From Ornithodoros turicata (lineage: Eukaryota > Arthropoda > Arachnida > Ixodida > Argasidae): DNA of 64,000 nt. The position numbers and the translations under genes were made by a program. The DNA lies in assembly GCF_037126465.1 (NCBI RefSeq), contig NC_088201.1:63634879-63698878 (forward strand), given 5' to 3'. The notes beneath the pieces were generated by a model. It saw only the letters and a list, made by a program, of their open reading frames with translations. It did not search any database and was not told the origin of the DNA. Below, in pieces: positions 42,967 to 54,914 of this stretch. The first letter of the stretch is position 1; each line of letters starts with the position of its first letter.

Positions 42967-44120
42967 TGTAGTGCTTATGCGGTAGCTTTCTACGGATTTC
43001 TTCGCATCCGCGTGCCTTATTTGTGCAGATATTTGTGCCTTCTTTTTTTGTTTTTTGCCAAACATATCGTAATCTTTACGCACCAAACCGCCACGAAGAC
43101 CTCAGTTCACATGAGCATGGTTTATTCCGTAGTGCTTTTTTGCAAGGCAAGATGCCTCCTCGCGTAAAAAGCGAAAAAGTGTGCTGTCATCCATCTGAGA
43201 TATTTCTCCAAAACCTTGCAATTCAGCTGCGGTCACTTTTACTTTGCCCCTTAACATATTACTAACATTTCTTCCTTTTCTTTTTGAGCATGTAGAAGAG
43301 ATTTCCTACAACAATTCACTTTGGAGATACCGAGTGTGTACATACAGACGCACTTGTTCAGTGCGTGATGGCACCAACTTTAAATTAATCTTAAATTTAA
43401 CTAACGGCATACAGGAGCGTATCGCCACAGGAAGAGCAGCAGGAACTGCTCTTAACCTATGGCCCTTTTTTACCAACAGTGGTTAACTCTGGACTAAGAT
43501 CCAGCGTTGCGTGATCTGATGAATATTCCAGTGACAGTAACTTCCTTTAGTGTAGCATAGTTAAGCGTTAAATTCAAGTTAAGGGACCGTTGTTCTCGGT
43601 TCAAATGCTAATTGGTGATGATGAAACCGGGCCTTAGTCTATCACTGAAGGACTGGAACCGAAGCGGATATCGGTTTGGTTACGGTTCAGTGTCAGAACT
43701 CTGAAAGCTGTTACAGGTAGGAGGCTCGCCGTTTTAATGCTTCTGGTTACCGGTAACCAAGCAGTTGAACCGGTACTTTTTCGGTTTTCTTTAGGATGTA
43801 TCTGCTGGCCGCGTGGATGTCGCAGAAGCACGTTCAACGCCACTAATCAGAGTTGTAAAGAAATATATATCGCATCCAAAGCTGATCGCGTTCACGCGTG
43901 AGCATATTCTTATAAACCGGTAACCGAAATCACATAATTAGGTTCAGGTTGCGGCTTTGGTTAGTTGCGAATGGTGGATTGCAGATGTGGATATGGAAGA
44001 AATTTGGGTTCCAAGTCGTCTTCGGTTTGGCCCCGGTTTCAGTCCCTGCGCGCACTTCCACGTGCCAGAGCATGATTGTCTCCACTGCTGGATCGCCAAT
44101 GAGTTGATTGGACAGCGATA
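42967..44120. other. No gene recognised; GGTTACCGGTAACC-rich zone
   Basis: From about 43620 to 44050 CCGGTAACC/GGTTACCGG palindromes and CGGTTTGG motifs recur, ending CCGGTTTCAGTCCCTG, reminiscent of the hAT MITE at 49681-50218 (same TIR style, CAGGGA...) but too diverged to delimit. Confidence 0.4.
43483..43617. repeat. Direct repeat with 45517-45692
   Basis: Shared blocks TGGTTAACT, TTCCTTTAG, AGTTAAGCGTTAAAT and CTCGGTTCAAATGCTAATTGG occur in the same order 2 kb downstream at roughly 70% similarity. Origin unknown. Confidence 0.5.
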
Positions 44121-44312
44121 TGGGGGTGGTGAAAGGGCTCACTGTTGTCTGCCTCACAGATGTTACGACTAAAGGCCTGGAGGGAAACGCGTCCTGGGGC
44201 AACTTCAGGGGAATTGTGCGGAGATATGTCTAAACGTGTCTGATGAAAACCCACGAAAAAATCTACACTGCACATCCAGCTCCGGGACTCGAACCCGGGT
44301 ACCTCCCAAGTT
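44121..44312 (-). mobile_element. SINE, inverted and 5'-truncated
   Basis: Reverse complement of the SINE at 20749-21003: the B box appears as GGACTCGAACC (44284-44294), body blocks follow, and the tail is reduced to GGGGGTGGTG. About 75-80% similar, so older than the copies at 20749 and 52307. The A-box part is missing. Confidence 0.85.
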
Positions 44313-44541
44313 CTCCCAGGTATGGGGGAACTTGCTTTTCAAGGACGGCGTGGTATCAAATGAAGTACTGCGTACCAATATGTCATCGCACGAGAAAACA
44401 AAATAAACGGCGTCCATGTAAAGTATACCCCGACAAAACGAGCACAGGAGTCGATGTTGTACACTACAAATCAATATGGACATCGAAAAGATGTACACGA
44501 GTCAATACGAACACCATCTCGTCACATGTCCCAATGCGGAG

Positions 44542-44691
44542 TCCCCCTGTTTTAGGGAATGTGGGCAGCGCGCCAAGCGGGCGTTTCACCTGTGAGAGGA
44601 GGAAATTGCGAGGAGGTTCCGCGGGCAGCCGCTCCATAGGGATTTGGGAAAGTGACCTGGTCGCTCTCTTATTAAGTAGGTCGTGCTCCAT
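44542..44691 (-). repeat. Right copy of the inverted pair
   Basis: Partner of 42837-42966; ends TTATTAAGTAGGTCGTGCTC. Confidence 0.6.
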
Positions 44692-46409
44692 GCATTGCAT
44701 TGGCACTGCCTTTTTCTACTCATGCTTTCAGTGTCTTGTTGTGTTGAATAAATCTTCAATTGAGAGTTTGCAGCCATCACGATTGTCTACTGTGTTTGCC
44801 CCTCATCTATATTGACGTGCTATAACGGTATAGCACATCAACATGCCAACAACCTACCAACAACAACCAAACAACCTTGCCTAGTCCTACTTTTGGATGG
44901 AAACTACATGTGGTGACATCCACATATATAAAATTTTAGTCGACGTAGATTTGCTGTTTTTGTACAATCTTCATTGTACATTTCTTTTGTGTCACTTAGC
45001 ACACGTGAAGAAAAGTTCTCATCTTCATCAAGATGACAGGTCATTGTTGGATCTATCTGCAGCATTATTGTTCCTGTAATCTTTTCATCAACCCAAAATA
45101 CAGAAGTGCACAAATGGTAAAATATAAATTATATATAATATAAATATAAAATATTTCTTGTTAAAAGGGAAAGACAAAACTGTTTATACTTCTCTTGTTT
45201 ATTTTGTTGCAGGTTTTACAACTCTATCAAGCATGTCAAAACATCAGAGGGCAGGAAGTCCTGCTCTGTTTCCTAAATCCCTGGACAATAAAAAAAGAAG
45301 GCTATAGTTTGAGTTGTGACAAAATGTTGCTTCTGCTCTTACATTATATTTCAATTAAATGTTACGATGCGTTTGTTGTGTACACTGAAGCCAGTTTCAA
45401 TTTGCAGGGCTGTCAAAAGTACTTTACAAAAGTACATCTCAATTACAGTAACAGAGAACTTGCACAATAAATTATTTAGCCATTTGAAGTATTATTGCCC
45501 ACACCAATGCTGCATGGTTAACTTTGCTTTGAACCCAGATTAAGGGTTGCAATACTTGTAGTCAGCCCTGAAGTCCTTCTTTACGAATGTTAGTTGGTGA
45601 TATGATAATGAATCAGTTACAACTACTCCTTTTAGCAAAACAGAGTTAATTAAGTGTTAAATCCCAATCTCGGTTCAAATATTAATTGGCATTTGGAAAT
45701 CTGGTCAATAAGAAGCATATTAAAAGGTTATGAACACAGTTCAGCTGAGTGACACTGATGAAAATTATCGTATTTACTCCTCATATATACAAGACATGAG
45801 TATAATCTACAAATACAGATATGCCCCCAGGTTACTTAAGCCTCCAGGAACAAACTAATAAGTATAATATGCTGTGACTGCAAAGAAAAAGCAATTAGAA
45901 AAACTTGCAGCAAGCAAGAAATGAAAATTTGCTGACATCAATATATACAGATGAAAGATGTTCAATATGTCACATGTTCTCATGTTCAATATATACATTT
46001 CTACAAGTCTGCACACTGATGGTGAAATCGTCCCTAATAGCATGCACGACGCAGGCAGGAAGAATACTTTCTATTGTACTTTCTCAGAGCACCCCATATC
46101 CTCCTTGTGAATAGCCGACAGGTGATATGACAGAATTTCCTGCAGAAATAAGGGCTTTCCGTCCAGTTTTCCATTCAAGTAGTGCGTAAAGACCACACGG
46201 CGCCTATGTGCAAAAGTGCACTTTGACAAATCGTATGCTTCACAGGAATGAAAGAATTACAAGAGATCATCAATCTAGATCAATCAAGAGATCATGTGTA
46301 ATCTAGGTTACAACTGAAAGCACTGGATAGACAACAGAACCATGCATATCCCTTTGCATGGAAAGAAAACTTCTGGTTACATCACAACAACGTGCAGAGA
46401 TTACGAAAT
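44692..46409. other. No gene recognised; AT-rich
   Basis: Low-GC DNA with (TATAA)n near 45123-45150. Splice-like or coding signals are not convincing. Contains the second half of the direct repeat described at 43483. Confidence 0.45.
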
Positions 46410-46566
46410 TACCCAAGCAGCACAATGTACTGAAAGTCGAGTGCAATAGGGGTGGGCGGTATGTGTCTTATCAGTTTTCCTTAGTTTCACGCGTCTGTTC
46501 AAGGCCTTCCATCTACTCGTCCACCCCTATTGCACTCGACTTTCAGTACATTGTGCTGCTTGGGTA
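46410..46566. repeat. Perfect 46-bp inverted repeat
   Basis: The left arm (46410-46455, starting TACCCAAGCAGCACAATG and ending AATAGGGGTGG) is exactly complementary to 46521-46566; the spacer is 65 nt. No mismatch in 46 bp suggests a recent event or gene conversion. Confidence 0.92.
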
Positions 46567-46861
46567 GTCTCGCTGCCTGCTGCAGTGCCTTCTGAGGTAA
46601 CGTACTACTTCGTACTTCCTCATTCCTTTCTCGTGCAAACCAGAACAGTCGTACCCTCAGAAAAAAGTGAAATAGATCATCATACACGGATGAAAAACAC
46701 AAACTCAATGTCTTTGGCACAAGTATGTCCAACGCTTCACACAGCTTGGACCTGACCCCTTGGGAGGCTTTGAAGGCTTCCTCACACGCACCCACAAACG
46801 TCGCAAAGGCAGGAAGAGGAACCGACAGCTCCAAAGTCAGTACTGTCCACATTCTTGACAC
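46499..46861 (-). CDS. Hypothetical protein or terminal exon
   Basis: A 120-codon minus-strand frame starting MSRMWTVLTLELS, with RSKLCEALDILVPKTLSLCF and YDDLFHFFLRVRLFWFARER in the middle. Its last 25 residues are encoded by the right arm of the perfect inverted repeat and the spacer. Composition (no low complexity, few rare residues) looks protein-like, but I recognise no family. It could be the last exon of an element-borne gene with the normal end replaced by the inverted repeat. Confidence 0.35.
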   Translation of the reverse strand: MSRMWTVLTLELSVPLPAFATFVGACEEAFKASQGVRSKLCEALDILVPKTLSLCFSSVYDDLFHFFLRVRLFWFARERNEEVRSSTLPQKALQQAARLPKQHNVLKVECNRGGRVDGRP

Positions 46862-47289
46862 TCAAATAAAGCAACAGCTGGCTACTGTCCTGAAATGTGG
46901 CATTCCCCCGACGAATGTCCGACGTTGGACTTGGTGGTTTGAAATTGAAAAGACGACGATGAAGAAGAAAACGGCTATGGACAGTCACAAAGTGCGCAGT
47001 CAACGTACAGCAAAATACAGCAAACTCGTAGCTAACAACATGGAGAGCGACAGGAACCGGAAGAGTACTCGGCTCTGTCTATAATCCTACGTATTACTGG
47101 CAGACCGCGCGAATTGCTTCATTAAAAACAGGCATATTGTATTAGTACACACATTATTCGCGCCTCCGATTACATTATTTTTGTTTACCTTCATAGTTTG
47201 CCCCTCAACAACCACGCTCGCATGTGTATCATGAAGGGCGCAGGGTTGCTAACACAGATTTTGTATTTTTTCCCGCCTTCGCTACCATT

Positions 47290-47670
47290 TATATTTACCT
47301 TGGATTCTCTGCGATGCGCGGTTCGCGAAAGAGGAGAGGAGGACAAAACAGACTCTCAGAAGACGATGTCGTCGCGCGCGGGTTTGAGAGTCCCCTGCAA
47401 GGCTATTTCTTGTCGCATTGTAGTGATTTCTTGCTCGGGCTTTAGACCACCTATATCACAAAAGGCTCCTGCGTTGACAAAGTTGTGTCGGGTTTTTGTT
47501 TGCCTGGAAAAAAATATCAAAGTTGACTCAGAGCGCCCAAAAGCACCATATTCACTGCAACTTTCCCGACGATGTACAAAACGGATAAGATTGAGCTTGA
47601 TGCCATTTAATTTGTCCTTCATGGCGTTATTGAATGATATGTAATTTGCTGCTCTACTGTATCAGGAACG
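47290..47670. repeat. Paralogue of 22400-23430 without the Harbinger insertion
   Basis: Matches 22400-22640 and then 23343-23400 (ATTTGTC...GGCG). The junction CCATTTAATTTGTC at about 47603-47616 is the empty site. It adds a 70-bp stretch (about 47395-47465) not present in the other copy. Confidence 0.8.
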
Positions 47671-49680
47671 CAAGCACCATACCAGCGCACCATACTTTAG
47701 AGCAACAGGTACTTGTACGTATCTTGAGTACGTACCCCAAAATACAGTATTTAAAATACTTTTTCAGTATTCGCTACTCAGTACTCTAAATACTTTCCTA
47801 CCTCTTCAAGCTGTATCCAGCACACTTCCCCGCCGTGTACACATTTTCAGCTCGCTTGAACATCCGCTTTTTTTCTTTTTGGGAAATTCGCGCATCTGTC
47901 ATTTATCCTCCTCTACAATAGGCTGATCCCACGCTTGGCCTTCCTCGTCCCGAGCCCTTCGTCTGAAAAGGTTCCTGTTCATATTGCCAGGTAAATCCCC
48001 AGGGGTTAGGTTAAAGAAAATCCCTGCATTTATTTCTTGGTCACCAAAGCAACAAACACGCACCAGAAGTGGAAACACTCGAGCTAACGTACAGAAGGGA
48101 TTACGAAGTTTTGGGCCAGAACATATCACCAAAGTTTTCTAAACATTATTTGACTAGTAAAAGATATGCTTCAGTGTGACCGATGAAGTTTATTCCTTTC
48201 ATTTCTACGGCTACGTTCAGAATACGCGTTTCACTTGCTGCTAATACTAAAGTTCTTTAAAGAGTACCTTAAATACTTCTTAGAGTATTTAGTACTCTAC
48301 TCAAATTATTTTCACTTTTGAGTATTTAGTATCTCATAGTAAATACTCACGCGGAGTATTTAGTATCTCATTTTAAATACTTCGTATTTTGCAGTATTTC
48401 GTACACGTCTACGTGACATTACTTATAGGAGCAAGTGCCAAAAAAAACAGACGAAGCTGTAACGACAAAAAAAGATGGAAAGCAAGCGAGCTGGTGGCTG
48501 ATATCCATGAGAAAAACCTGAGATTAGGGCAAATAAATAAAAAGACGCACAGAGACACAAGCCTCAGAACCGACACATACTTGTGTCTGTGTGCGTATTT
48601 TTATTTATTTCCCCTAGGCTGGAGCAGTCTCTGGTTTTTGTCATGGAGGCGAAGCTGACAGTGCGATGGCAGACTACGACAAGCTCAACGCCACCACAAA
48701 CCCGAGGAGAGAACGAAAACCAGGCCAAACGGGCATGCGCAGTTCACCCACGCTTTTTTCCCGCGTTGCGTTCGCGGGAGCTCTGTGAGCGGCTCCTGAA
48801 GATCACGTGGTTCTGGTGGTTTGGTTTGAGGCGGTTTGGGGCAGTTCGCAGTTCGGTTGGTTTGGTCTGGCTGGTTTCGTGGTTTGTGGGGAGCCCGGCA
48901 GCCCGCCATTTTCCCTGGACATTGCGCGGCGAGCGGTGGTGCGAAAGCCGGGCGGGAGCATTCTTTCCATTGTAGGTACGTGTACTGTGTAGTTGTACGT
49001 GTTCTGTCGTTGTGGCAGTTCAATTCATATGCTTTTGGGAAAAGCATGATTCTATTACGGTCGTACATGCACTGCCATGCCGTTACCCATCACAAGCCGT
49101 GCTTGCCAAGTCAGGTTTACGCCAACCGTGGTTAATACGGTGGCCACAGTTGCGTTCCCGGTGTTCTCTGGCAAACCGTAGTTACCTGTAATCTCCGCCC
49201 GTACGCCATGCACTGCCATTACGTACTCGGATCATTGTTTTTCATTGTTTTCACTTCGAGATTCGACTTTTCTGAATTCTTCTTTTCACGTATCATTTTA
49301 TCACCCAGGTACTCAGACACGCAGCAAGTACGACGTCGTCAGGGTTGGATGCTACCCACTGGGAGGACGGAGTCTTGTGCCACCTTCGATTCACTTTGTT
49401 ATCCAGGCGTTCTCCGAGGTTTCCCAGCTTGCCATAGCCTGGACCTGGCATAGCTGGGAGGGGTACCAGGTTTTGGATGCACACAAAACACGCCTATTAA
49501 GGCTGCATATTGTCACCGAATAAGGTTCGCTTAGCGAAGCTTATTTAGTGACCCACAGTGACCGAAGAGGCACTACTATACACTACACAGGTGTGGGAGA
49601 AGGGAGGGGGGGACATTCCGATTTTAGCTTTGGTTTGTTAGGTATGTATCGCGCCGCAGTGCTCGGTATGCACTCCCAGC

Positions 49681-50218
49681 CAGGGATCGGAACCGAAACT
49701 GAACCCGAACCGAAAACCGGAAAAAACCGTTATTTTCTGACGAACCCGAACCGAACCCGAACGATTTTTTTGCTTGTCCTGAGCCGAACCGGAACTGAAC
49801 CGAAAAAAATTGATACGGTTACCGGTTCGGGAATCGGTTCAGAGGTGAATTAATTGTACTACTGACCGACCTTTTTTTGCTCACCTGAACGGTTATCTCA
49901 CACCTTTCTCTTACAATCGTGTACGGTGAGTGTAAGCTTGCTTGCATGTAGCAAAATTACTGCCCGTGGACCGGTTAAACCGAGGCCGAAAAAGTAACTG
50001 TTCCAATCCCTGTAACTGCCCCGACCGCTGACAGATTTTTTTTTTTTGTCTGTGTATGTGCGGGGGGGGGGGGGGGTTCTCCCTGAGCCGAACCCGAACC
50101 GAACCGATATACCTGAACCGGTTCAAGTTGATAATTTCGGTTCAGCGGAGCTAACCCGAACCGAACCAATATGCCTGAACCCGAACCGGACCGAAAAAAA
50201 TACCGGTTCCGATCCCTG
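49681..50218. mobile_element. 538-bp hAT MITE, copy-specific
   Basis: Perfect 15-bp TIR CAGGGATCGGAACCG at both ends and the 8-bp TSD CTCCCAGC (49673-49680, 50219-50226). Interior is rich in CCGAACC/GGTTCGG. The matching sites at 18590 and 26655 are empty, so insertion followed the duplication or segregates between haplotypes. Confidence 0.95.
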
Positions 50219-52306
50219 CTCCCAGCCTATACGGTGGCTTTCGCGTTCCGACTGGTTAAGGGGGGGGGGGTCGTATGAGATGTCTTTCAGGTTTCCCGAG
50301 GACATCGAGACTCTGTTACACAGTGGCTTTGGGATCTTCATGGTGTGGATTGAAGCAGACATTCCTCCAGTCCCACTACTGCCTGCCTAGCTGCCACATG
50401 GTTCGAGGCATTTTGAGTGGTATATCTCTCGTTACTTTTAATTTTCTTTTGTCATGCACGTGTTTCTGCATACCTAGAGGTTCCTGGATGCATTCACGTT
50501 GTGTGATCATAACAGCAATGTTTGGCAACTTCCAGGCCCGCTATTCTAAGAACCACTTAGCGGGTTAACGGAAGCCACGTTGCCATACAAGCATTTATCC
50601 TTCAACATTATGTTTTGTCGAGTTGTTTTTCCAGGTATGCTGCCCTCTTCTGCAGTGTAGAGCCGAACAATCAAGATCATTGACAGCCTTTCCAAACGGA
50701 TGACCAGTACTTTTGATTGTCATGATCAACCCGTTCCTTTGAAATGTTGCTTTTAGTTCAATAAAACGTCCACTTATTGTTTCACATCTTGTCTTTTTTC
50801 CATATTTCTACCTATTTTGGGTGGGCGATTTCATATTTAGCTTGCGTGCCGTGACTGCTTTGGAACGAAGTACTGTTTGGGACACGGTTGTCAAAAATAT
50901 CCAGCCCGTGGCCCAGCAGTCCCGTATCTGCGATGTCGTGTAGGATGGAACTAGGATCATGTCGAGATGAGGCACTGGCTAGCACCTGAGTTGGCTTGAA
51001 AAAATATTTTTGGAGGCAGAAAATGGTGTGGTTAAATGAAATTCGCTTTCAAAACTTTGTGGCGAGACAGCAGTGATAAGTTTGGGACGGTAGTATCAGG
51101 GAAACATTCACACGCGGACGCGCTAACTGCGTTCGCACGTCTTTCCGGAATCGGTGCCTCGTCACTTACTTCGTTTCTCCCTTTCCCCTGCTCCTTCCCC
51201 TCGCAGCTCTACGCGCAAACCTTGCAATGAGAGCGAGACTGCAGGCTGTGATTCGTTCCTGACGGTATGTTCGGACTCCAGTCCGCGCTCTCGGTGTTGC
51301 GCATGGTGAAAAGTGTGTTGCACGTTGTGCACTTCGCGTGGCGGTCAGGAGCTGTTTATGAGGGGATGTTTGAATTTCTGTTGTGCTGATGCTGGCGTAA
51401 AGCGTCAAAGAAAAGCTTGAAAGTTGCTACAGATGCCAGCGAAATGAAGGATGGGGAAGAAAATGATAATATTTTAAAGGGGGTGCTGAATGAACGCTAA
51501 TATTTGCTGCTGGAGAACAGCACTAGACATTCGGGACCTTCTGCTGGTGTGTGTGTGCGAGGCGAAGTATGAAAGGTTACTTATGTTATGAGTTCCATTG
51601 CTTCCATCGCTCGCGAGCCAACGAGGGGCGGAGCTCTCGTTAACACGAGCACGTGACGCGCTTTTTTCGTTAATGGGACAAAGGCGTAATCTCTTCCTGG
51701 CGTAACGACCGACGGCGTCGTCTGCTTAACGAATGTGTTCACGTGCTCACAAGCTTCATCGCCTACATGGCTCATGATATAAGGAAGCGCGAGGCACTCG
51801 GGACCTCGAGCACGTGGTGTATGACGCGCTCTTTTCGTTAAAGTGACAGGGGCGTAATCTCTCGGTCCAGTTACGATCGAATGAGATCGTTTGCATAACG
51901 AGTGGGTAAACCCACTCGTTAGAGTGTGAAACGTCTTCATTGGAGGTTTGCAGAAACGAACATGTATTGCTCCACGACTGTGTACAAAGTGACATGCTCC
52001 CCCTTTCATCGTATTTACACCAGTGGTTACATGAGGGCTGTGAGATATTCTCGAGAAGATGCAGATGAAGACGAAGAAGTGACAACGACAAGCCATAGAC
52101 AAACCATGCGAGCTATCCAAACAAAATTAAACAACCTCATTGGTCGAAAAGATTGCAGCCTCGTTGGCAGCTGTAGTTCGTTCAGGGCGGTGACATCACA
52201 ACACGTAAGGGCTCGTAAAGAGCACGGTAGCCTCAACGAAGAGGCTAATTGGGGAGCAGAAATTGTGCCACAGCAGAGCGTCGATAAGTTTCTTCGTTTC
52301 GTTTAT

Positions 52307-52561
52307 ACCAGCTCCCGTGGCTCAGTGGTTAGCGTGCTAGCCATGTCAAGTCGAGACTGGGAGGTACCCGGGTTCGAATCTCGGTGCCGGCTGTGCTGTC
52401 TGGGGTTTTTCCTGGGTTTTCCTCAGACGCTTTCAGACATATGTCGGCACAGTTCCCCTAGAAGTCGGCCCAGGATGCACGTTTCCCCAGGGCGTCAGTC
52501 ATAACGTTGCCCGCATACGTGAGGCCGACAACGGCAAGCCCTTTCACCATCACCACCACCA
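52307..52561 (+). mobile_element. tRNA-derived SINE (duplicate of 20749-21003)
   Basis: Same insertion as in the first copy, with the same TSD (left copy reads CGTTTCGTTTAT with one extra T). A few substitutions in the body. Confidence 0.92.
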
Positions 52562-54206
52562 CGTTTCGTTATTCGTTGCGATTACATTACATTACGACTC
52601 ACTCATGTTGAAGCTGCAAAAGAAAGATGGCGGAGGGATTCTTCGCTTGGACGATCACACAAGCGGCTAACTGTGCCCCATGGACGTGATGGCGTCAGGA
52701 TGCCTTTCAACTGGACGAGACAGATTTTGTAAAGTTCTTCCGTCCGCCAAGAATCGCTCTCCGCACCGTTTGTGAGGACTTGCGACCGTGTACTTCACTC
52801 CGTCTTGATAGCTACGGGTGTTGTGATGAACAAGAAAGGCGAAATGGATGCATATAGTAGCCTTCGAATTGTTCTCTTTCATAGTACATTGCGGACATAG
52901 TGTTGATGTTGTAATGAACGTGAAGAGCAAAGGATTTTGTACATTTCCTGAGGTCGATTATCTTGAATAGTTCCATAACATTCTCTTGCTTCGCGGTGCT
53001 AACACGGAATTAAAACAGTTTTACTAACGTTCTGCTCAAGCTCACTAGAAAAACGTTGCACTGCGAATTTATTTGAAGTCTACTGTTTATGAAGCCTTAC
53101 TGTAAGGCTGCGCGTTGTACTTCCATGCTTGAAGAAAAAATTTACATAAAGGTAATGAAATAAGTGGTATACGTTGAGGAGAACGGGCAGCCTCCTCCTC
53201 TTTCTTCTTTGATACTTCTGATACCACTACGTCTTCCTCTTGGACTCCCATTGCCCCAGAACTCAGCAAACACTAGTTCTCGTATCATACTTAAGACCAT
53301 TCTCACCTGACACCATCGTCAGTGCAGGAAGAAGATTTACAATTTTTTGCGTATTGCTCGCGATTATCTTTAGAGTGATGTACAGTTTGTTTCATTATTT
53401 TCACACTACTAGCGAGCCTATATTGAGACGGAAAGAAAAAGAAGATGATGAACGAGCATGGGAACGAACATTGGAACGCTACGAGCATGTATGAGGGCAC
53501 GAGAATGCGAGCTATCGGAACAAATGAAACAGTACTATTGGTCGGATGAAGATGCAGCCTCGCTGCCAGGCCTGCTTTTCGCTCAGAGCGGTGACATGAC
53601 AACACGTGAGCGCTCGCAACGCGCACAATAACCACTAAGAAGAAGCTTCACGAGGAGCGACCACAGCAAAGCATCGATAAAGTAGCTCATTTCGTTAGCC
53701 TGAACGACTCGTTCAGTTGTCTCGAGCCGTTAAGTTGGAACGTGGGAAACGATTAAGCCCCTGACTACATTCACTCTGGGGCGCGTTGCTAGCATCGACT
53801 GAAGATCGCAGAAACGTAACGCCGCTCATTGCACGAGCACGGACGGCGTTACGATGCTGCATGGCTAGTTCCATCGCAAACCAAATCGAACAAGCCGGTA
53901 TATTAGATGTCTCGTATAAGAAAAAAAAAGGTTGAAACCATCGGTCAGTTAGGAGAAATAAACGGTTTTCGGAATTCTCTGCGCTGCGCGTTTCGGGAAA
54001 TAGGAGAGGTGGAAAAAATAGCCTCTCAGAAGACGGATGTCGTTTGCGCGAGGGTTTGAGAGGCTCCTGCGTTGACAATGCTGTGTCGGTTTTTGTTTGT
54101 CTGGAAAAAAATATTAAAGTTGACTCAGTGCGCCTAAAATACCATATTCACTGCACCTTTCCCGACGATGTACAAAAACGGATTATATTGAGCTCGATGC
54201 CATTTA

Positions 54207-54914
54207 AGGCACGTTCGATTAGGCCTGCACTCCCTGAACCAGTGCCGGGCGGTGCAGGGCCACTTCTGAACTAGCGCAGCAACTAGGCCAGCTCCAGTTC
54301 AACGGTGCAACACTAGTGCCGCCGCGCGAAACGAATATCGAAGTGCAGCGCTAGTGCAGGCCATTCTTGCTCTTCGCGAGTTTAACACCGCTACGGATTG
54401 TAAAAACGCGTGTGACATTTTCAATCACATGTACATTGCTGCTTTTTAATTTCGAACACAATGAACTGTTCAACAATTGTGCAAACAGCCATGGAACTTG
54501 TGGATTCTGACAGCGAGGACGAAGAAATCGACGACCTGGTAACCGTGATAGCGTTGAATCTTCTGCGAACTGACAGGAACCTGTACCAATGTACACCGAA
54601 ACTGTAGTGAATCGTATTTCGACTTGGAATTTAAACGTCTCTTCCGGCTCTCTCGGATACGTTCGATAATTTACATTAACTATTATTTGCCTTGTTTCGT
54701 CTGCTGCCATTGCCGCCATTACTCTGCACTACCGTTTGAACCTTGAGCCCTGCGGGAGTGCAGAGTTTCCTTACACTAGGCTACACTTGGCGTGCACTGG
54801 TTTGAAACGAACGAGACGTGTTCAGGGGGCGCTCGGCTGCACTGGCGAAACGAACGGGCGAGTGCAGGCACCACCGAACTGGTTCAGGCAGTGCAGGCAA
54901 AATCGAACGTACCT
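54207..54914 (+). mobile_element. PIF/Harbinger deletion derivative (duplicate)
   Basis: Counterpart of 22641-23342 with TTA at 54204-54206 and 54915-54917. Differs by several one-base indels; the transposase remnant is at about 54461-54680. Confidence 0.88.
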
